Shown here: positions 1 to 7,494 of the stretch, piece by piece
Layout: each line of letters starts with the position of its first letter
How positions within the stretch are numbered: the first letter of the stretch is position 1
NCBI GenBank assembly: GCA_017553815.1
Contig: JAFZJT010000208.1
Coordinates: forward strand, 1 to 28,708
From: Clostridia bacterium
GTDB taxonomy: Bacteria; Bacillota_A; Clostridia; Christensenellales; CAG-138
DNA length: 28,708 bases
Reading direction: 5' to 3'
Position numbers and translations under genes: made by a program
The notes under the pieces: generated by a model
Told to the model about the DNA's origin: nothing
The model's input: the letters and a program-made list of their open reading frames with translations, nothing else
The model's database searches: none

Positions 1-81
1 ATTTCCGCGTGCTTTCATAGTACAATATACCTGCTTTCCGGATGGTTTTTTGGGTAAATTAATTATACATGAAAGCAGCAA

Positions 82-119
82 ACCGGGCAACCCTTTCGGG
101 CTACCCGGTCTTGTTTTTC
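82..119 (+). terminator. Rho-independent terminator upstream of larC
   Basis: An imperfect stem (ACCGGG...CCC pairing with GGG...CCCGGT, loop TTTC at 94-97, two internal mismatches) is followed by CTTGTTTTTCT. It fits termination of a plus-strand transcript entering from the left of the window. No confident gene is visible in 1-81, only a possible 18-codon tail ending in TAA at 55-57. Confidence 0.6.
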
Positions 120-153
120 TGGGGCTTAATGCAACAGCCCCTCGCGTTTTGGA

Positions 154-182
154 TTGACAAGCGGGCGCGTTCATGGTATAAA
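154..182 (+). promoter_or_regulatory. Sigma-A promoter of larC
   Basis: A perfect TTGACA minus-35 (154-159) lies 17 bp before TATAAA (177-182), which is preceded by TGG as in an extended minus-10. Transcription would start near 189, giving a leader of about 30 nt that carries GGAGG at 207-211. Confidence 0.8.
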
Positions 183-219
183 GCTAACAAAAGCTTGAAT
201 CAAGACGGAGGAACATAAA

Positions 220-1491
220 ATGAAGCATTTGCATTTGAGCCTTGGCATGGGCGCGGCGGGGGATATGCTTGCCGCCGCTCTTTATGAACTGCTCGACGAG
301 GGGCAGAGAACCGCTTTCATAGAAAAAATGGATGCGCTCGGTTTGGACGGCGTTTCGGTATCATTCGAGCCTTCGGTAAAATGCGGCATAACGGGCACTC
401 ATTTTGCCGTTTCGATCCACGGCGAGCAGGAATGCTCCGAGGATGCGCATGAGCATCACCATCACGACCATGAGCATCATCACGACCACGATCACGAGCA
501 TCATCATGACCACGATCACGATCACGACCACCACCATCATCACGAGCATCGCGGGCTTGCCGATATCGCGCATATCGTTTCGCATCTGCCCGTGTCAGGA
601 TACTGCCGCGAGAACATAATGGCGGTGTATCGACTCATTGCGGAAGCCGAGAGCAAAGCACACGGCGAGCCCGCAGAGCTTGTGCATTTTCACGAGGTTG
701 GCGCTCTCGACGCGGTGGCGGATATCACCGCCGTATGCCTGCTGATCGAGCTGCTCGCGCCCGAGCGGATAACGGCTTCGCACGTCTGCACGGGCTTTGG
801 CTCTGTTAAATGCGCGCATGGAATCCTGCCCGTTCCAGCTCCAGCGACCGCGCATATACTTATGGGCATTCCGAGCTATGCGGGCGAGATAAGGGGCGAG
901 CTCTGCACACCGACGGGCGCGGCGCTCGTTCGGCATTTTGCGGAAAGCTTCGACCGGCAACCCGTCATGCGGGTCGAGCGCATCGGTTACGGCATGGGAA
1001 AGAAGGATTTTCCCGAGGCGAACTGCGTTCGCGCCATGCTCGGCGAGAGTGGGGAAGGGTGCGCGGAGATTGCCGAGCTTTCGTGCAATATCGACGATAT
1101 GACGGGCGAGGCGCTGGGCTTCGCGCTCGAGACCCTTATCGAGATGGGCGCGCTGGACGCGTACACCGTGCCGATTGGCATGAAAAAATCACGCCCCGGC
1201 GTTATGCTCTGCGTTTTGTGCGATAAGGGCAGGAGCGAGGAGTTTGCAAAAGCCATATTCAAGCACACTACAACGCTCGGCGTGCGTGAGCGCATGGTGA
1301 AAAGATACGAGCTTTCAAGGCATATCGATTTGGTTCAAACCCCGCACGGAAGTCTGCGCGTCAAACGCGCGAGCGGCTTTGGCATTATGCGTGAAAAAAT
1401 CGAGCACGAGGATATCGCGCGGCTCGCCCGCGAAAAGGGGCTGAGCATTGCAGACATCAAAAAGCTGATTGAGGATTCGATAGGGCGCTGA
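220..1491 (+). CDS. larC: LarC, nickel-pincer cofactor (P2TMN) nickel insertion protein
   Basis: LarC uses CTP and inserts nickel into pyridinium-3,5-bisthiocarboxylic acid mononucleotide, the last step in making the cofactor of lactate racemase and related LarA-type enzymes. The 423-residue protein opens with the family signature HLSLGMGAAGDMLAAAL and carries the conserved blocks HFHEVGALDAVADI (156-169), TPTGAALV (230-237), NIDDMTGEALG (290-300) and KKSRPG (322-327). GGAGG lies 8 nt before the ATG. In some bacteria larC is split into larC1/larC2 joined by programmed frameshifting; here it is one uninterrupted frame. Residues 77-110 are only His, Asp and Glu (23, 7 and 4), an unusually long run. 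larA, larB and larE are not in the window, so the client enzyme is unknown. Own promoter and terminator suggest a monocistron. Confidence 0.93.
   Translation: MKHLHLSLGMGAAGDMLAAALYELLDEGQRTAFIEKMDALGLDGVSVSFEPSVKCGITGTHFAVSIHGEQECSEDAHEHHHHDHEHHHDHDHEHHHDHDHDHDHHHHHEHRGLADIAHIVSHLPVSGYCRENIMAVYRLIAEAESKAHGEPAELVHFHEVGALDAVADITAVCLLIELLAPERITASHVCTGFGSVKCAHGILPVPAPATAHILMGIPSYAGEIRGELCTPTGAALVRHFAESFDRQPVMRVERIGYGMGKKDFPEANCVRAMLGESGEGCAEIAELSCNIDDMTGEALGFALETLIEMGALDAYTVPIGMKKSRPGVMLCVLCDKGRSEEFAKAIFKHTTTLGVRERMVKRYELSRHIDLVQTPHGSLRVKRASGFGIMREKIEHEDIARLAREKGLSIADIKKLIEDSIGR
448..549 (+). repeat. Low-complexity CAY/GAY tract encoding a His/Asp/Glu run in LarC
   Basis: 34 consecutive codons encode only His, Asp or Glu, in irregular HHDHEH and HDHDHD units. 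CAT and CAC are mixed, which suggests the run is maintained at the protein level and is not simple slippage of one triplet. Metal-binding or nickel-storage use is an inference from similar runs in other nickel chaperones such as HypB and SlyD. Confidence 0.85.
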
Positions 1492-1571
1492 AGGCAAAAC
1501 TCGGCGGTGGGGCAGACAAGCCGCTCCGTTCGACAGATTCTTTCAACAAGGTTTTGTATATTTGCGCGGAG

Positions 1572-1593
1572 CGGGCAGATTTCTGCCCGTTTT
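1572..1593 (+). terminator. Terminator of larC
   Basis: A 7-bp GC-rich stem CGGGCAG/CTGCCCG with loop ATTT is followed by TTTTGCTTT. It stands between larC and the promoter of the next gene. Confidence 0.8.
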
Positions 1594-1595
1594 GC

Positions 1596-1624
1596 TTTAC
1601 ACTTTGCCGCGCCTGTGGTAAAAT
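1596..1624 (+). promoter_or_regulatory. Promoter of the DegV-family gene
   Basis: TTTACA (1596-1601) and TAAAAT (1619-1624) are 17 bp apart, with TGG directly before the minus-10 (extended form). It lies just downstream of the larC terminator. Confidence 0.7.
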
Positions 1625-1662
1625 GAAGGGTAAACTATAAAAGCTATCGGGAGTAGTTTAAG

Positions 1663-2520
1663 ATGGTTAAAATCTGCTGTGACAGCACCGCCGACCTTCT
1701 GAACGAAGTGAGGGAGACCGATCTTTATAAGAAAAACGATATAAGCGTGGTGCCGCTTTATGTGCGCATCGACGAGGAAGAGTATCTCGACGGCGTGGAT
1801 ATCACGATGCGTCAGCTTCTTGAGCGTTGCTCAAAGAGCAACAAGCTGCCCCAGACCGCCGCTCCGGAGGTGGAGAGGCTCAAGGGCATCTTCAAAGAAC
1901 TCACCGAGGACGGCTCCGAGCTTGTTTACATAACCATAAGCTCCGGCTTCTCCTCATCATATAATAATGCCGAGCTTGCCGCTGAGGATCTCCCCGGCGT
2001 GTTCGTCGTGGATTCGCTCAACCTTTCAAGCGGCGTGGGTCATGTCGTTCTTGAGGCCGTGGATATGGCAAAGAAGGGCATGAGCGGCGCGGAGATCAAA
2101 AAGCGGCTTGACGAGGACATCGTTCCCAAGGTCGAAACGAGCTTCGTGCTCGACAGGCTCGATTTTATGGTGCGCGGAGGCAGATGCTCCGCCGTTTCCG
2201 CGCTTGGCGCAAACATTCTTCAGCTCCATCCGGGCATCGAGGTGGCGGACGGCGACATGCGCGTTTTCAAAAAGTACCGCGGCTCGTGGCAGCGCTGCCT
2301 TAAAAATTATATCAAGGACAAGCTCGAGGGGCGCACCGACATCAGGCCGCACCGTATCTTCGTTACCTATACCGACACTCCCGATGAAATAGTGGAAGAA
2401 GCCGTTGAACTCGTGAAGAGCTTCGGTTATTTCGACGAGGTCATTCCCACAACGGCGGGCTGCACCGTCGCGAGCCACTGCGGTTCGAGGACCCTCGGGA
2501 TCCTCTTTATACGGAAGTAG
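1663..2520 (+). CDS. DegV-family fatty-acid-binding protein
   Basis: DegV proteins bind a single long-chain fatty acid. In Firmicutes some act as FakB subunits, presenting the fatty acid to the kinase FakA for phosphorylation. The 285 residues match the usual length. Visible motifs are the N-terminal DSTAD (7-11), PQTAAP in place of the common T-S-Q-P loop (63-68), ISSGFSSSY (92-100) that contacts the carboxylate, the DS...SGVG block (117-125) and RGGRCS (171-176). CGGGAG lies about 9 nt before the ATG. The gene has its own promoter and terminator, and no fakA-like gene is near. Whether it is a true FakB or another DegV paralogue cannot be told from sequence alone. Confidence 0.9.
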   Translation: MVKICCDSTADLLNEVRETDLYKKNDISVVPLYVRIDEEEYLDGVDITMRQLLERCSKSNKLPQTAAPEVERLKGIFKELTEDGSELVYITISSGFSSSYNNAELAAEDLPGVFVVDSLNLSSGVGHVVLEAVDMAKKGMSGAEIKKRLDEDIVPKVETSFVLDRLDFMVRGGRCSAVSALGANILQLHPGIEVADGDMRVFKKYRGSWQRCLKNYIKDKLEGRTDIRPHRIFVTYTDTPDEIVEEAVELVKSFGYFDEVIPTTAGCTVASHCGSRTLGILFIRK

Positions 2521-2526
2521 TATGCG

Positions 2527-2555
2527 ATCATGCCCGAAAAGGGCATGATTTTATT
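2527..2555 (+). terminator. Terminator of the DegV-family gene
   Basis: A perfect 9-bp stem ATCATGCCC/GGGCATGAT with loop GAAAA is followed by TTTATT. It begins 7 nt after the stop codon. Confidence 0.85.
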
Positions 2556-2600
2556 ATCAAGCGATACCTACGAAATCTTTCGCATAACAATTCATAAACA

Positions 2601-2618
2601 AATGCTGAAAGGAGCATT
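2601..2618 (+). promoter_or_regulatory. pckA ribosome binding site presented in a hairpin loop
   Basis: AATGCT (2601-2606) can pair with AGCATT (2613-2618), leaving GAAAGG of the Shine-Dalgarno GAAAGGAG in the loop and its AG end in the stem. The start codon is 9 nt after the SD. The stem is only 6 bp and AT-rich, so it may be neutral or a weak translational modulator. Confidence 0.4.
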
Positions 2619-2623
2619 AAAGA

Positions 2624-4198
2624 ATGAAAGCGTATCTTGAAGCAATGGGCATCTTCGATCCCACCGCGATCCACCGCAATCTTTCCCCCGCAGAGCTGAC
2701 CGAGCGCGCTGTCGTCCGCGGCGAGGGTAAGCTCAGTAAGACCGGCGCGCTGGTCATCAAAACCGGCAAATACACCGGCCGTTCCCCCGACGATCGCTAC
2801 GTTGTGGACGTTCCCTGCGTGCATGACACGATCGACTGGGGCAAGATAAACGTTCCCATCAGCCGAGAAAAGGCGGATAATATCTATGATAAGATGTGCG
2901 CATACATGCAGAACCGCGAGGTCTTCGTTGTGGATTGCTTCGTGGGCGCCGACCCGAAGTACGCGCTTCCCATCCGCGTTGTCTGCGAAAACGCCGCGAG
3001 CGCGCTGTTCGCGACTCAGGCGTTCGTTCGCATCAGGAAGGATAAGCTCGACTCTTTCAAGCCCGAGTTCACCGTGCTCTGCACCCCAGGCTTCAAGTGC
3101 GACACCGAGAAGGACGGCGTTCATTCCGAGGCGGCCATCATCCTCGATTTCGAGAAAAAACGCGTGACCGTCGCCTGCTCCAAGTATTCCGGCGAGATCA
3201 AGAAGGGCATGTTCTCCGTTATGAACTACCTCATGCCGCAACAGGGCGTTTTCCCGATGCACTGCTCCGCCAATATCGGCAACGACGGGGACGCGGCGCT
3301 GTTCTTCGGCCTTTCCGGCACCGGCAAGACCACCCTTTCCGCCGACCCGAACCGCTGGCTCATCGGTGACGATGAGCACGGCTGGAGCGGCAACGGCGTT
3401 TTCAACTTTGAGGGCGGCTGCTACGCAAAGTGTATCAACCTTTCCAAGGAAAACGAACCCGAGATCTGGAACGCGATCCGCTTCGGCGCGGTCGTTGAAA
3501 ACGTTATCATGGACGAGGAGAGCCGCGAGCTCGACTTAAACGACGCATCGATAACCGAGAACACCCGCGTTGCGTACCCTGTGGAGTATATCCCGAACTG
3601 CGTCATCCCAGGCGTTGGAAGCAACCCGAAGACCGTCATCTTCCTGACCGCGGACGCTTTCGGCGTTCTGCCCCCGATCGCGAAGCTGACCAAGGATATG
3701 GCGAAGTATCACTTCGTTTCCGGCTACACCAGCAAGCTCGCGGGCACCGAGCGCGGAATCAAGGAGCCTCAGGCGACCTTCTCCACCTGCTTCGGCGCGC
3801 CCTTCCTTCCGATGCATCCCTCGGTATATGCCGAGATGCTCGGCAAGAAGATCGACGAGCACGGCGCAAACGTGTTCCTGATTAACACCGGCTGGTCCGG
3901 AGGCCCCTACGGCGTGGGCAGCCGCATGAAGATCAAGTACACCCGCGCGATGGTAACGGCGGCGCTCGAGGGCAAGCTCAACGACGTTGAATACGCTCTG
4001 CACCCAATCTTCAACGTGATGGTGCCCAAGACCTGCGAAAACGTGCCCGACGAGGTGCTCGATCCACGCGAGATGTGGGAGGACAAGGCGGCATACGATA
4101 AGGCGGCGCAGGAGCTTGCGAATATGTTCGTTAAGAACTTCAGCAAGTACGATAACATGCCCGAGAACATCATCGCGGCAGGACCCAAGGCAAAATAA
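2624..4198 (+). CDS. pckA: Phosphoenolpyruvate carboxykinase (ATP)
   Basis: This enzyme interconverts oxaloacetate + ATP and phosphoenolpyruvate + CO2 + ADP in the cytosol. It serves gluconeogenesis or, in many anaerobes, CO2 fixation from PEP towards succinate. The 524 residues are the normal length of the ATP-dependent class. Visible are the substrate loop TGRSPDDRY (51-59), YSGEIKKGMF (188-197), the P-loop GLSGTGKTTLSADPNR (229-244), the metal-binding IGDDEHGW (247-254) and FNFEGGCYAK (260-269). AAAGGAG stands 9 nt before the ATG. It lies between two terminators and is probably transcribed alone, although I found no clear promoter in the 68 nt after the preceding terminator. Confidence 0.97.
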   Translation: MKAYLEAMGIFDPTAIHRNLSPAELTERAVVRGEGKLSKTGALVIKTGKYTGRSPDDRYVVDVPCVHDTIDWGKINVPISREKADNIYDKMCAYMQNREVFVVDCFVGADPKYALPIRVVCENAASALFATQAFVRIRKDKLDSFKPEFTVLCTPGFKCDTEKDGVHSEAAIILDFEKKRVTVACSKYSGEIKKGMFSVMNYLMPQQGVFPMHCSANIGNDGDAALFFGLSGTGKTTLSADPNRWLIGDDEHGWSGNGVFNFEGGCYAKCINLSKENEPEIWNAIRFGAVVENVIMDEESRELDLNDASITENTRVAYPVEYIPNCVIPGVGSNPKTVIFLTADAFGVLPPIAKLTKDMAKYHFVSGYTSKLAGTERGIKEPQATFSTCFGAPFLPMHPSVYAEMLGKKIDEHGANVFLINTGWSGGPYGVGSRMKIKYTRAMVTAALEGKLNDVEYALHPIFNVMVPKTCENVPDEVLDPREMWEDKAAYDKAAQELANMFVKNFSKYDNMPENIIAAGPKAK

Positions 4199-4233
4199 GC
4201 AAATTATATAACGGCTCAATGTCAATAGTTGGG

Positions 4234-4305
4234 GTTGAGCGCATAGAAAGAGTTTTCGTAACCTGTGCCCCGCGGGGCACAGGTTACGTTGCGTTTGCGC
4301 TCAAC
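4234..4305. repeat. Nested palindrome downstream of pckA with a perfect 32-bp core
   Basis: The core, 4257-4288, is a perfect 16+16 palindrome with no spacer (half-site CGTAACCTGTGCCCCG). An outer 10-bp inverted repeat, GTTGAGCGCA (4234-4243) and TGCGCTCAAC (4296-4305), flanks it almost coaxially. The RNA would form a very stable hairpin between the convergent pckA and lipoprotein genes, so it probably ends transcription or protects mRNA ends. It lacks a proper U-tract on either strand. Confidence 0.75.
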
Positions 4306-4390
4306 GATACTCATCGCCTCGCTCCGTTCGACTTTGACGGGATGAAAAACTCATCGGCAGTTTAGTTCGCTTTTAATCAGAGCTTAGTAT
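4298..4390 (+). repeat. Truncated copy of the MITE-like dispersed repeat
   Basis: These 93 bp match the right half of the element at 17020-17179 with only scattered substitutions and one small gap, ending in the same TTTTAATCAGAGCTTAGTAT. The left terminal repeat is missing here, and the nested palindrome occupies the place where it would be. It looks like a decayed or recombined copy. Confidence 0.75.
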
Positions 4391-4415
4391 TAATAGGAAA
4401 ATGAAATCAAAGAGG

Positions 4416-5762
4416 CTATTCGCCGAAGAGCAGAGCGAGTATCCCATCCGCGCTCATGCCGAGTATCGCGTCCGGGTCGGAAAGCGCGCCGTTTTCGCCG
4501 ATGCTCCAGCGGAAGAAGCCCGCGTTGCCGCTCCGTTCAAAATCGATATAGGTCGAGTACGGCACGGCGATATTATCGTATCTTGAATACCATTCGGGGA
4601 AGTATTTTTCGGTATAGCGCCTGATGAGCTCGAGCGCCATGCCGCCCTTTCCCGAGGGGTCGAGCGCGCTGAGCTGAACGCCGCCGCCCTTGCTGCCGAT
4701 TCGCGAGGGAGTGGGGGAGGAGTGCAGGATAACGAGCGTTCCGTCCTCACAGCGGCCGAGCACGAGATAGGTATGCCCCTTGAAGCTGACGATATCGCCG
4801 CTTTGAAGTGCCGTGCCGCCCGCTTCGAGCTTGCCCGCGCTGTAGCTGCCGAGAGCCATATCCGCAAGCGTTTTCGCGAATTCGGTGGATTTGAAAACAT
4901 AGCCCTCGCGGCCGTCCTCGGTCTCAAGCGCGGTGTAGAGCGTTCGCCCGAGATAGCCGGAGCAGTCGAGCCCCGCGTAGAAGTATTCGACCCAGCCTCC
5001 GAAGGGGTAATAGCTCGTTTTCGGCGAGCTTTCGTCCTTATAGATGTAGTCCGAATTTTGCGAAAGGAAGAATTCGCGCCAGGAGCGGGGCGTCGCCCTT
5101 CGCCGCGCGAGCGTGGACGCGCCGTCGTCCTGCCAATTCCAGCCGCCGCCGTAAACATAGAGTGTGCACCCAACGGGTTGCATGGCCGCCGCGAGCAGGT
5201 TCTTGAGCGTCCGTTGCCCGCTCGTGTATGAAACGGGGCAGGCCGCGCCGTCGTCAAGCTCGAACGCGCGCTGTACGCCGACAACGGTCTCGTTTTCAAG
5301 CGTCAAATCGTATTCATAGCCCTCGAAGAGCGAGTTTTGAATGCTGAATTCCGCGTCGTTTTTTATCGAAAAGAGAAGCTCCTCGCCGTTTGAAAGGAAA
5401 CGGTAAAGCCTTGCGCCATCCTTTTTAACTTCCTCCACCGTCACGCTTCCGTAGCCGAGTATGCCGAGATACTTCGCGCGAAGCGTCGTGCCGCCAGCGG
5501 GCGTCGGTGCGTCGGTGGGTGCGTCGGATTGCGGTGCGGGTGGGGAAACGGCGGGGGAGACCGCCTCGGTCGGTGCGGCGTTGTCCTGCGGCGCGGGAGA
5601 GGGCGTTTCGGGTTCCACCGAGGGCGTTGAGGGCTTGCAGGCGGCGAAGGCGAAAAGCGCGAGCAAAAGGAATGCGCAACTAAGCGCGATATGCGGTAAG
5701 CAGGAGCGTAGGCGCGCTTCGGCGATTTGTTTCGTTTTCATTGAGGCGTTTTCGGTATGCAT
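4416..5762 (-). CDS. NlpC/P60-like cysteine peptidase lipoprotein
   Basis: This is a probable cell-surface lipoprotein with a papain-like NlpC/P60 or CHAP-type domain, the fold of peptidoglycan endopeptidases and amidases. A hydrophobic signal (about residues 24-41) ends in FAAC, making Cys42 the likely lipidated residue. A Pro/Thr/Ala linker (43-92) and a domain of unknown type (93-200) follow. The catalytic domain shows DCSGY (Cys267), SGDIVSFKGHTYLVLG (His330) and ILHSSP (His347). The exact family is uncertain. The start is unclear: the first ATG has only a weak GGAAC upstream, and a second in-frame Met (residue 8) is possible. It is convergent with pckA and transcribed alone from a promoter at 5846-5875. 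A role in wall turnover is inferred from the fold. Confidence 0.75.
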   Translation of the reverse strand: MHTENASMKTKQIAEARLRSCLPHIALSCAFLLLALFAFAACKPSTPSVEPETPSPAPQDNAAPTEAVSPAVSPPAPQSDAPTDAPTPAGGTTLRAKYLGILGYGSVTVEEVKKDGARLYRFLSNGEELLFSIKNDAEFSIQNSLFEGYEYDLTLENETVVGVQRAFELDDGAACPVSYTSGQRTLKNLLAAAMQPVGCTLYVYGGGWNWQDDGASTLARRRATPRSWREFFLSQNSDYIYKDESSPKTSYYPFGGWVEYFYAGLDCSGYLGRTLYTALETEDGREGYVFKSTEFAKTLADMALGSYSAGKLEAGGTALQSGDIVSFKGHTYLVLGRCEDGTLVILHSSPTPSRIGSKGGGVQLSALDPSGKGGMALELIRRYTEKYFPEWYSRYDNIAVPYSTYIDFERSGNAGFFRWSIGENGALSDPDAILGMSADGILALLFGE

Positions 5763-6103
5763 AGAGTGTTCCGTTTCACATTATTTATATTAGCGAGGCC
5801 GAAGCTCCGCTTGCTTTACGCGGCGCTCGGGCGACCTTCAAACAAATTATAACCCATTTCGAGCCGATATTTCAATATCTTCGTTTTAGACGCCGTTTTT
5901 ATTCCGCTTTGGTATTAACATGAAGATGATATAGGAGTAAAATGCTAATATATAGATATAGTTGAAGCGTAAAGAAATGTCAACGGTATATAAACACCGC
6001 GCGAGCGCGGCGCATACCCTGCCCAAGAAGAAGACTCATGCTTCCTAAATGAAGAGAGGAGGCATTGAACTTAATAAAAACTCACGGAAGGAGAAAGAAA
6101 AAC
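5763..6103. other. Divergent intergenic region, 341 nt
   Basis: No gene is supported here. The left part holds the leader and promoter of the minus-strand lipoprotein gene. The right part holds a weak plus-strand promoter candidate (TTGAAG at 5962, TATATA at 5987, 19-bp spacer), a small GC-rich hairpin CCGCGC-GA-GCGCGG around 5997-6010, and GGAAGGAG (6086-6093) serving the dockerin gene. Confidence 0.5.
5846..5875 (-). promoter_or_regulatory. Promoter of the NlpC/P60-like lipoprotein gene
   Basis: Read on the minus strand, TTGAAA (5875-5870) and TATAAT (5851-5846) are 18 bp apart. They lie about 85 nt before the start codon at 5762. Confidence 0.65.
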
Positions 6104-7159
6104 ATGAAGAAATTCCTCAGCTTTGTCATCGCCATCGCAATGGTGCTGTCCCTTGTGACGGTTCCCGCGTTGGCGGTGACGGACGGCGCTCGCATAGGCG
6201 AAGTGCGCGAAGCCGCGGTATCCGCCAAGGCTGCCGCGAACCTTGGCGAGGCGCTGAACGTTACGGGAGGCACCCTCACCTTCGAAACCGACACCGACTA
6301 CCCCTGGGTGGTCAGCGGCGACGTGGCGATGAGCAGCAACGCGGGCGTTTCAAGCTCCACCTCCTCGGTCTGGACCACGGTAAACGCGGAGCCCGGCGCC
6401 GTGCTTTCCTTCGACTGGATAAGCATGGGCGAGGGCAGCGACACCCGGGATTGGGACGGCCTGCGCGTATACGTGGACTCGACCAAGATTCTCCAGAAGG
6501 GCTCGAACCACCTCGATTTCGAGACCTTCAACTATGAACTCACCGAGGGCGAGCACGTTATCAAGTTTACATACAAGAAGGACGGCAGCGTCAACGGCAC
6601 CGGCGACTATGCGAAGATCGACAACGTGATCGTTGCTATCCCCGCTCCGCCCGAGTCCATCGAGGTCGAGCCCGTAACGGTTCCCGCAACGCGCCGCGCA
6701 GGCGTTGTTTACACGGTGCTCCCCGAGACCACCGTCAATAAATCCGTGACCTTCGCGATCGAGGACACCTCGATAGCAACCGTCGACGAGGACGGCATCG
6801 TCTACGGCGTTGCCGAGGGCACCACCACAATTACCGTTGCAAGCATCGTAGACCAGAGCGTCTACGGCACCGCGACCGTCACCGTTACCGAAGCGCCCGA
6901 GCATTTCGGCTACACCTTCGTTGAGTGGGATACCGATTTCAGCGCCATCACCGAAAACACCACCGTCACCGCGGTCTACAAGCTCTCTTGGGATATGGAC
7001 GAGGACGGCGACGTTGACACCGCGGACGCGCTCATCGTAATGCGCCACGTTATGAACGTCGAAGAGTGCGAGATGACCAATATGGACGCTGACGGCGACG
7101 GCGAAGTGACCGTTGCGGACGCGCTGCTCATCATGCGCTTTGCAATGGGGCTGATCTGA
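6104..7159 (+). CDS. Secreted Big2-domain protein with C-terminal dockerin
   Basis: This is a 351-residue exported protein. The ATG is chosen because GGAAGGAG lies 10 nt upstream and a clean signal peptide follows (MKKFLSFVIAIAMVLSLV...PALA, cut near residue 24). Domains in order are a beta-sandwich resembling MAM/discoidin-like binding modules (about 55-178), a bacterial Ig-like Big2 domain (about 184-262), the last third of an InlB-type B-repeat (GYTFVEWDTDFSAIT..., 269-293), and a type I dockerin (297-351) with two calcium loops, DMDEDGDVDTADA and NMDADGDGEVTVADA, each followed by an L/IxxMR helix. The dockerin implies docking to a cohesin on a scaffold or the cell surface; no cohesin is in the window. 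No catalytic domain is evident, so ligand binding or adhesion is likely. Confidence 0.85.
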   Translation: MKKFLSFVIAIAMVLSLVTVPALAVTDGARIGEVREAAVSAKAAANLGEALNVTGGTLTFETDTDYPWVVSGDVAMSSNAGVSSSTSSVWTTVNAEPGAVLSFDWISMGEGSDTRDWDGLRVYVDSTKILQKGSNHLDFETFNYELTEGEHVIKFTYKKDGSVNGTGDYAKIDNVIVAIPAPPESIEVEPVTVPATRRAGVVYTVLPETTVNKSVTFAIEDTSIATVDEDGIVYGVAEGTTTITVASIVDQSVYGTATVTVTEAPEHFGYTFVEWDTDFSAITENTTVTAVYKLSWDMDEDGDVDTADALIVMRHVMNVEECEMTNMDADGDGEVTVADALLIMRFAMGLI

Positions 7160-7189
7160 TTCCCGCGCACGGCAAACACAGCTGTATAA

Positions 7190-7240
7190 GCCCTTTTTAA
7201 GGGCGCTCATGCGGCGAAGCTTTGGCTTCGCCGCTTCCTT
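7190..7240 (+). terminator. Tandem hairpins ending the dockerin transcript
   Basis: A short stem GCCCTT/AAGGGC (7190-7204) is followed by a perfect 10-bp stem GCGGCGAAGC/GCTTCGCCGC with loop TTTG (7211-7234) and then TTCCTTA. The second is the probable terminator, though its U-tract is interrupted. Confidence 0.65.
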
Positions 7241-7377
7241 ATGCCCCAAAAGCGCGGAAACGGGCGGAAATGGCGCGGAAAAAACAATGTAATACACTGG
7301 AATGACATATAAAAACAGAACTGATACGGTTAATTAACAATTTCAAAAATGTTTATTAAATAAAAAATTTTCGTAAT

Positions 7378-7459
7378 GCCCCAAAAGGTATTGCATTTCC
7401 TGCAAGTTAATGATATTATTAATTATCCTATGTTGCATATACTATAGCCTTTTTGGGGC
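7378..7459. repeat. Inverted repeat bracketing the importer promoter
   Basis: GCCCCAAAAGG (7378-7388) is mirrored by CCTTTTTGGGGC (7448-7459), with one extra T, and the pair encloses the putative promoter. A further direct copy of ATGCCCCAAAAG lies at 7241-7252 just after the terminator, and another at 7376-7387. Operator half-sites or a leader structure are possible; the sequence does not decide between them. Confidence 0.4.
7391..7419 (+). promoter_or_regulatory. Promoter of the peptide importer cluster
   Basis: TTGCAT (7391-7396) and TATTAT (7414-7419) are separated by 17 bp in the most AT-rich part of the window. The transcript would start near 7426, with a leader of about 70 nt ending in AGGAGG (7483-7488). 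The rest of the 335-nt gap 7160-7494 holds only the hairpins and inverted repeat listed separately. Confidence 0.6.
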
Positions 7460-7494
7460 TCGGTGATGCAATAATATTATGTAGGAGGATAGAT

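Noticed and set aside
1..90. Possible divergent minus-strand gene leaving the left edge (ATG at 18, TATAAT at 67-62, TTGCCC at 90-85)
   Set aside because: Only six codons are visible, the ribosome site is weak and the minus-35 overlaps a plus-strand terminator stem.
448..549. CRISPR-like or tandem DNA repeat in larC
   Set aside because: The units are irregular, have no spacers and are explained by coding for a His/Asp/Glu run.
1522..1534. CGCTCCGTTCGAC shared with the MITE-like copies
   Set aside because: Thirteen bases without the surrounding element could be chance in GC-rich DNA; no terminal repeat is present.
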